A stretch of DNA of 64,000 bases from Bacteroidota bacterium (GTDB taxonomy: Bacteria; Bacteroidota; Bacteroidia; Bacteroidales; JAAUTT01): NCBI GenBank assembly GCA_020048915.1, contig JAIFLU010000093.1, positions 19,975 to 83,974 of the forward strand. The letters run 5' to 3'. The notes beneath the pieces were generated by a model. It saw only the letters and a program-made list of their open reading frames with translations, was not told where the DNA came from and did not search any database. Shown one piece after another: positions 62,843-64,000 of this stretch (position 1 is its first letter; each line of letters starts with the position of its first letter). The position numbers and the translations under genes are program-made.

Positions 62843-63835
62843 ATGAGTAGCAACAAGGCTTTTTCCATTATTACACAAAATTTGCGCATGCGCGAACTGT
62901 TGGTCACAATGGACAAGATTTCAAATTCCGATTACTCGGTATTGCTGGTTGGGGAAACTGGTACGGGAAAAGAAATTTTTGCCGAATATGTTCATCGGAT
63001 GAGTAACCGTTGGCAGAAACCTTTAATTAAAATTGGCTTAACAGCGCTTCCGGCTGATTTGATGGCAAGTGAGCTTTTTGGCCATGAAAAAGGAGCATTT
63101 ACAAGTGCCCTTTCTGCCAAAAAAGGTTTATTCGAACTCGCTCACAACGGAAGCATATTTTTAGATGACATTGACGATGTTCCGCTGGAAATACAAGCGA
63201 AATTATTACGAGTCATCGAATCGCAGGAACTGATTCGGGTGGGAGGAACGCATACCATACCTATAGATGTTCGATTAATATGCGCCTCCAAAGTTAATTT
63301 AAAAGATTTAGTAGATCGTAAGCTCTTCCGGGCCGATTTATACTACCGCATTAATGTAATGCCGGTAGAAATCCCTCCTTTACGCGCCCGAAGAGATGAT
63401 GTTTTATTACTACTCGATCATTTTTTCGAAAAATTTATTCCTGCTAAAAAACTTACAATTTCAGCAAAAGCTCAAGATGCACTCATAAACTACAACTGGC
63501 CCGGGAATGTGCGTGAACTCCGTAATATAGCCCAACGTTTAAGTTTAATCGTGGGTGATACTATTGATGTTGAAAGCCTTCCGGGTGAGATTACCTGGAG
63601 TAATCTGGTTGCCGACCGAACAGCGGCTTGCACAAATTGCTTTATTTCAGAAAATATGCCTTATCGGGAAGTAATGCATTGCATCGAAAATCAACTATTC
63701 GAAGAGGCTTTACGAATTTCTGCCGGAAATCAAACAGAGGCAGCCCGGATACTGGGATTGAGCCTTTCGACCTTTCGCGACAAACTAAAAAAATTGAACG
63801 AACCGGCTGTCCATTGTTCAGCAGAGAATAGTTAG
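62843..63835 (+). CDS. Sigma-54-dependent activator without receiver domain
   Basis: 330 residues. The AAA+ domain starts almost at once: Walker A 'GETGTGKE' (37-44), contact loop 'GAFTSA' (GAFTGA in the reference), Walker B 'GSIFLDDIDDV', 'NWPGNVRELRNIAQRL'. A Fis-type HTH ends the protein ('GNQTEAARILGLSLSTFRDKLKK'). Lacking a sensor or receiver, it must be controlled by abundance or a partner. Only 18 bp separate it from hypE, so it probably regulates hydrogenase or related genes. It has the DNA-binding end that the regulator at 55038 lacks. Confidence 0.92.
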   Translation: MSSNKAFSIITQNLRMRELLVTMDKISNSDYSVLLVGETGTGKEIFAEYVHRMSNRWQKPLIKIGLTALPADLMASELFGHEKGAFTSALSAKKGLFELAHNGSIFLDDIDDVPLEIQAKLLRVIESQELIRVGGTHTIPIDVRLICASKVNLKDLVDRKLFRADLYYRINVMPVEIPPLRARRDDVLLLLDHFFEKFIPAKKLTISAKAQDALINYNWPGNVRELRNIAQRLSLIVGDTIDVESLPGEITWSNLVADRTAACTNCFISENMPYREVMHCIENQLFEEALRISAGNQTEAARILGLSLSTFRDKLKKLNEPAVHCSAENS

Positions 63836-64000
63836 GTTCACATTTAATATAAACAACAAAATGGTTTCGGAGAAATATGTAATTTAACTGAACTTCGATA
63901 TATGAAACTTTTCTAATTCTACTTCTATGTTGTAATCCAAATTTTCGGAGCATTATTTTTAAGTATTTCAAAATAATCTCATATTTTTATCATTGTAAAG

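Noticed and set aside
1..64000. tRNA, rRNA or CRISPR features
   Set aside because: No tRNA cloverleaf with CCA-type end, no rRNA core sequence and no regularly spaced repeat was recognised by eye; a tRNAscan-SE and CRISPR search would settle it.

Overview
The window is a piece of a Bacteroidota chromosome, most likely a plant-glycan degrader of the Marinilabiliales type (the order is inference). Supporting signs are a SusC/SusD pair with its own ECF sigma/FecR pair, dense glycoside hydrolase operons with lipoprotein or Tat signals, starts without Shine-Dalgarno motifs, and TAnnTTTG promoter elements. I saw no tRNA, rRNA, CRISPR array or phage. Mobile DNA is limited to one decayed IS66-type transposase and two groups of short palindromic repeats.

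Region 1 (1-4959, +) holds the end of a sugar permease, a GH140 apiosidase-like enzyme, a TIM-barrel protein, a Gfo/Idh/MocA dehydrogenase and a PGDH_C-type dehydrogenase. The last three fold families are those of the published D-apiose catabolic enzymes OiaC, ApsD and ApnO, so this is best read as an apiose release and oxidation module. Region 2 (5411-12589, +) is ECF sigma, FecR anti-sigma, an STN-containing SusC and SusD, i.e. a trans-envelope signalling uptake system. Region 3 (12895-17381, +) is an SGNH hydrolase with TPR-like repeats, an SxtJ-family membrane protein, a 49-residue DUF5989 protein and a NodU/SxtI-type carbamoyltransferase, with the same composition as the sxtI-J-K triad. 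Region 4 (17502-35112, +) is a nine-gene near-gapless operon of exported glycosidases: a Tat TIM-barrel protein of unknown family, a second GH140-like protein, two GH92, a DUF4380 protein, a 1208-residue clan-A-like protein with a CBM9-like end, a melibiase-like protein with an F5/8C-like domain, a GH28-like beta-helix and a GH27. A decayed gene follows.

Region 5 (35559-38428, +) encodes a di-heme oxidoreductase, a Rieske protein and an outer-membrane barrel. Region 6 (38475-49531, -) is an intracellular and periplasmic sugar or sugar-acid catabolic cluster: an enolase-superfamily dehydratase, PTE-like hydrolase, FAD oxidoreductase, SIS isomerase, ROK kinase, SDR, URO-D-family protein, Tat-exported Gfo/Idh/MocA and two DUF1080 3-keto-glycoside hydrolases. 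A divergent AraC regulator at 49661 probably controls at least its proximal end.

Region 7 (51066-63835) is more housekeeping and regulatory: an orphan receiver protein, the IS66 remnant, an SMP-30-like lipoprotein, Ppx/GppA, an NtrC-like response regulator that lacks its DNA-binding domain, a YiiX-like hydrolase, a Cache/PAS histidine kinase, a YhcH/YiaL protein, then hypC-hypD-hypE with a sigma-54 activator. The maturation genes imply a [NiFe] hydrogenase encoded elsewhere. All functions are inferred from reading the sequence; no database search was run.
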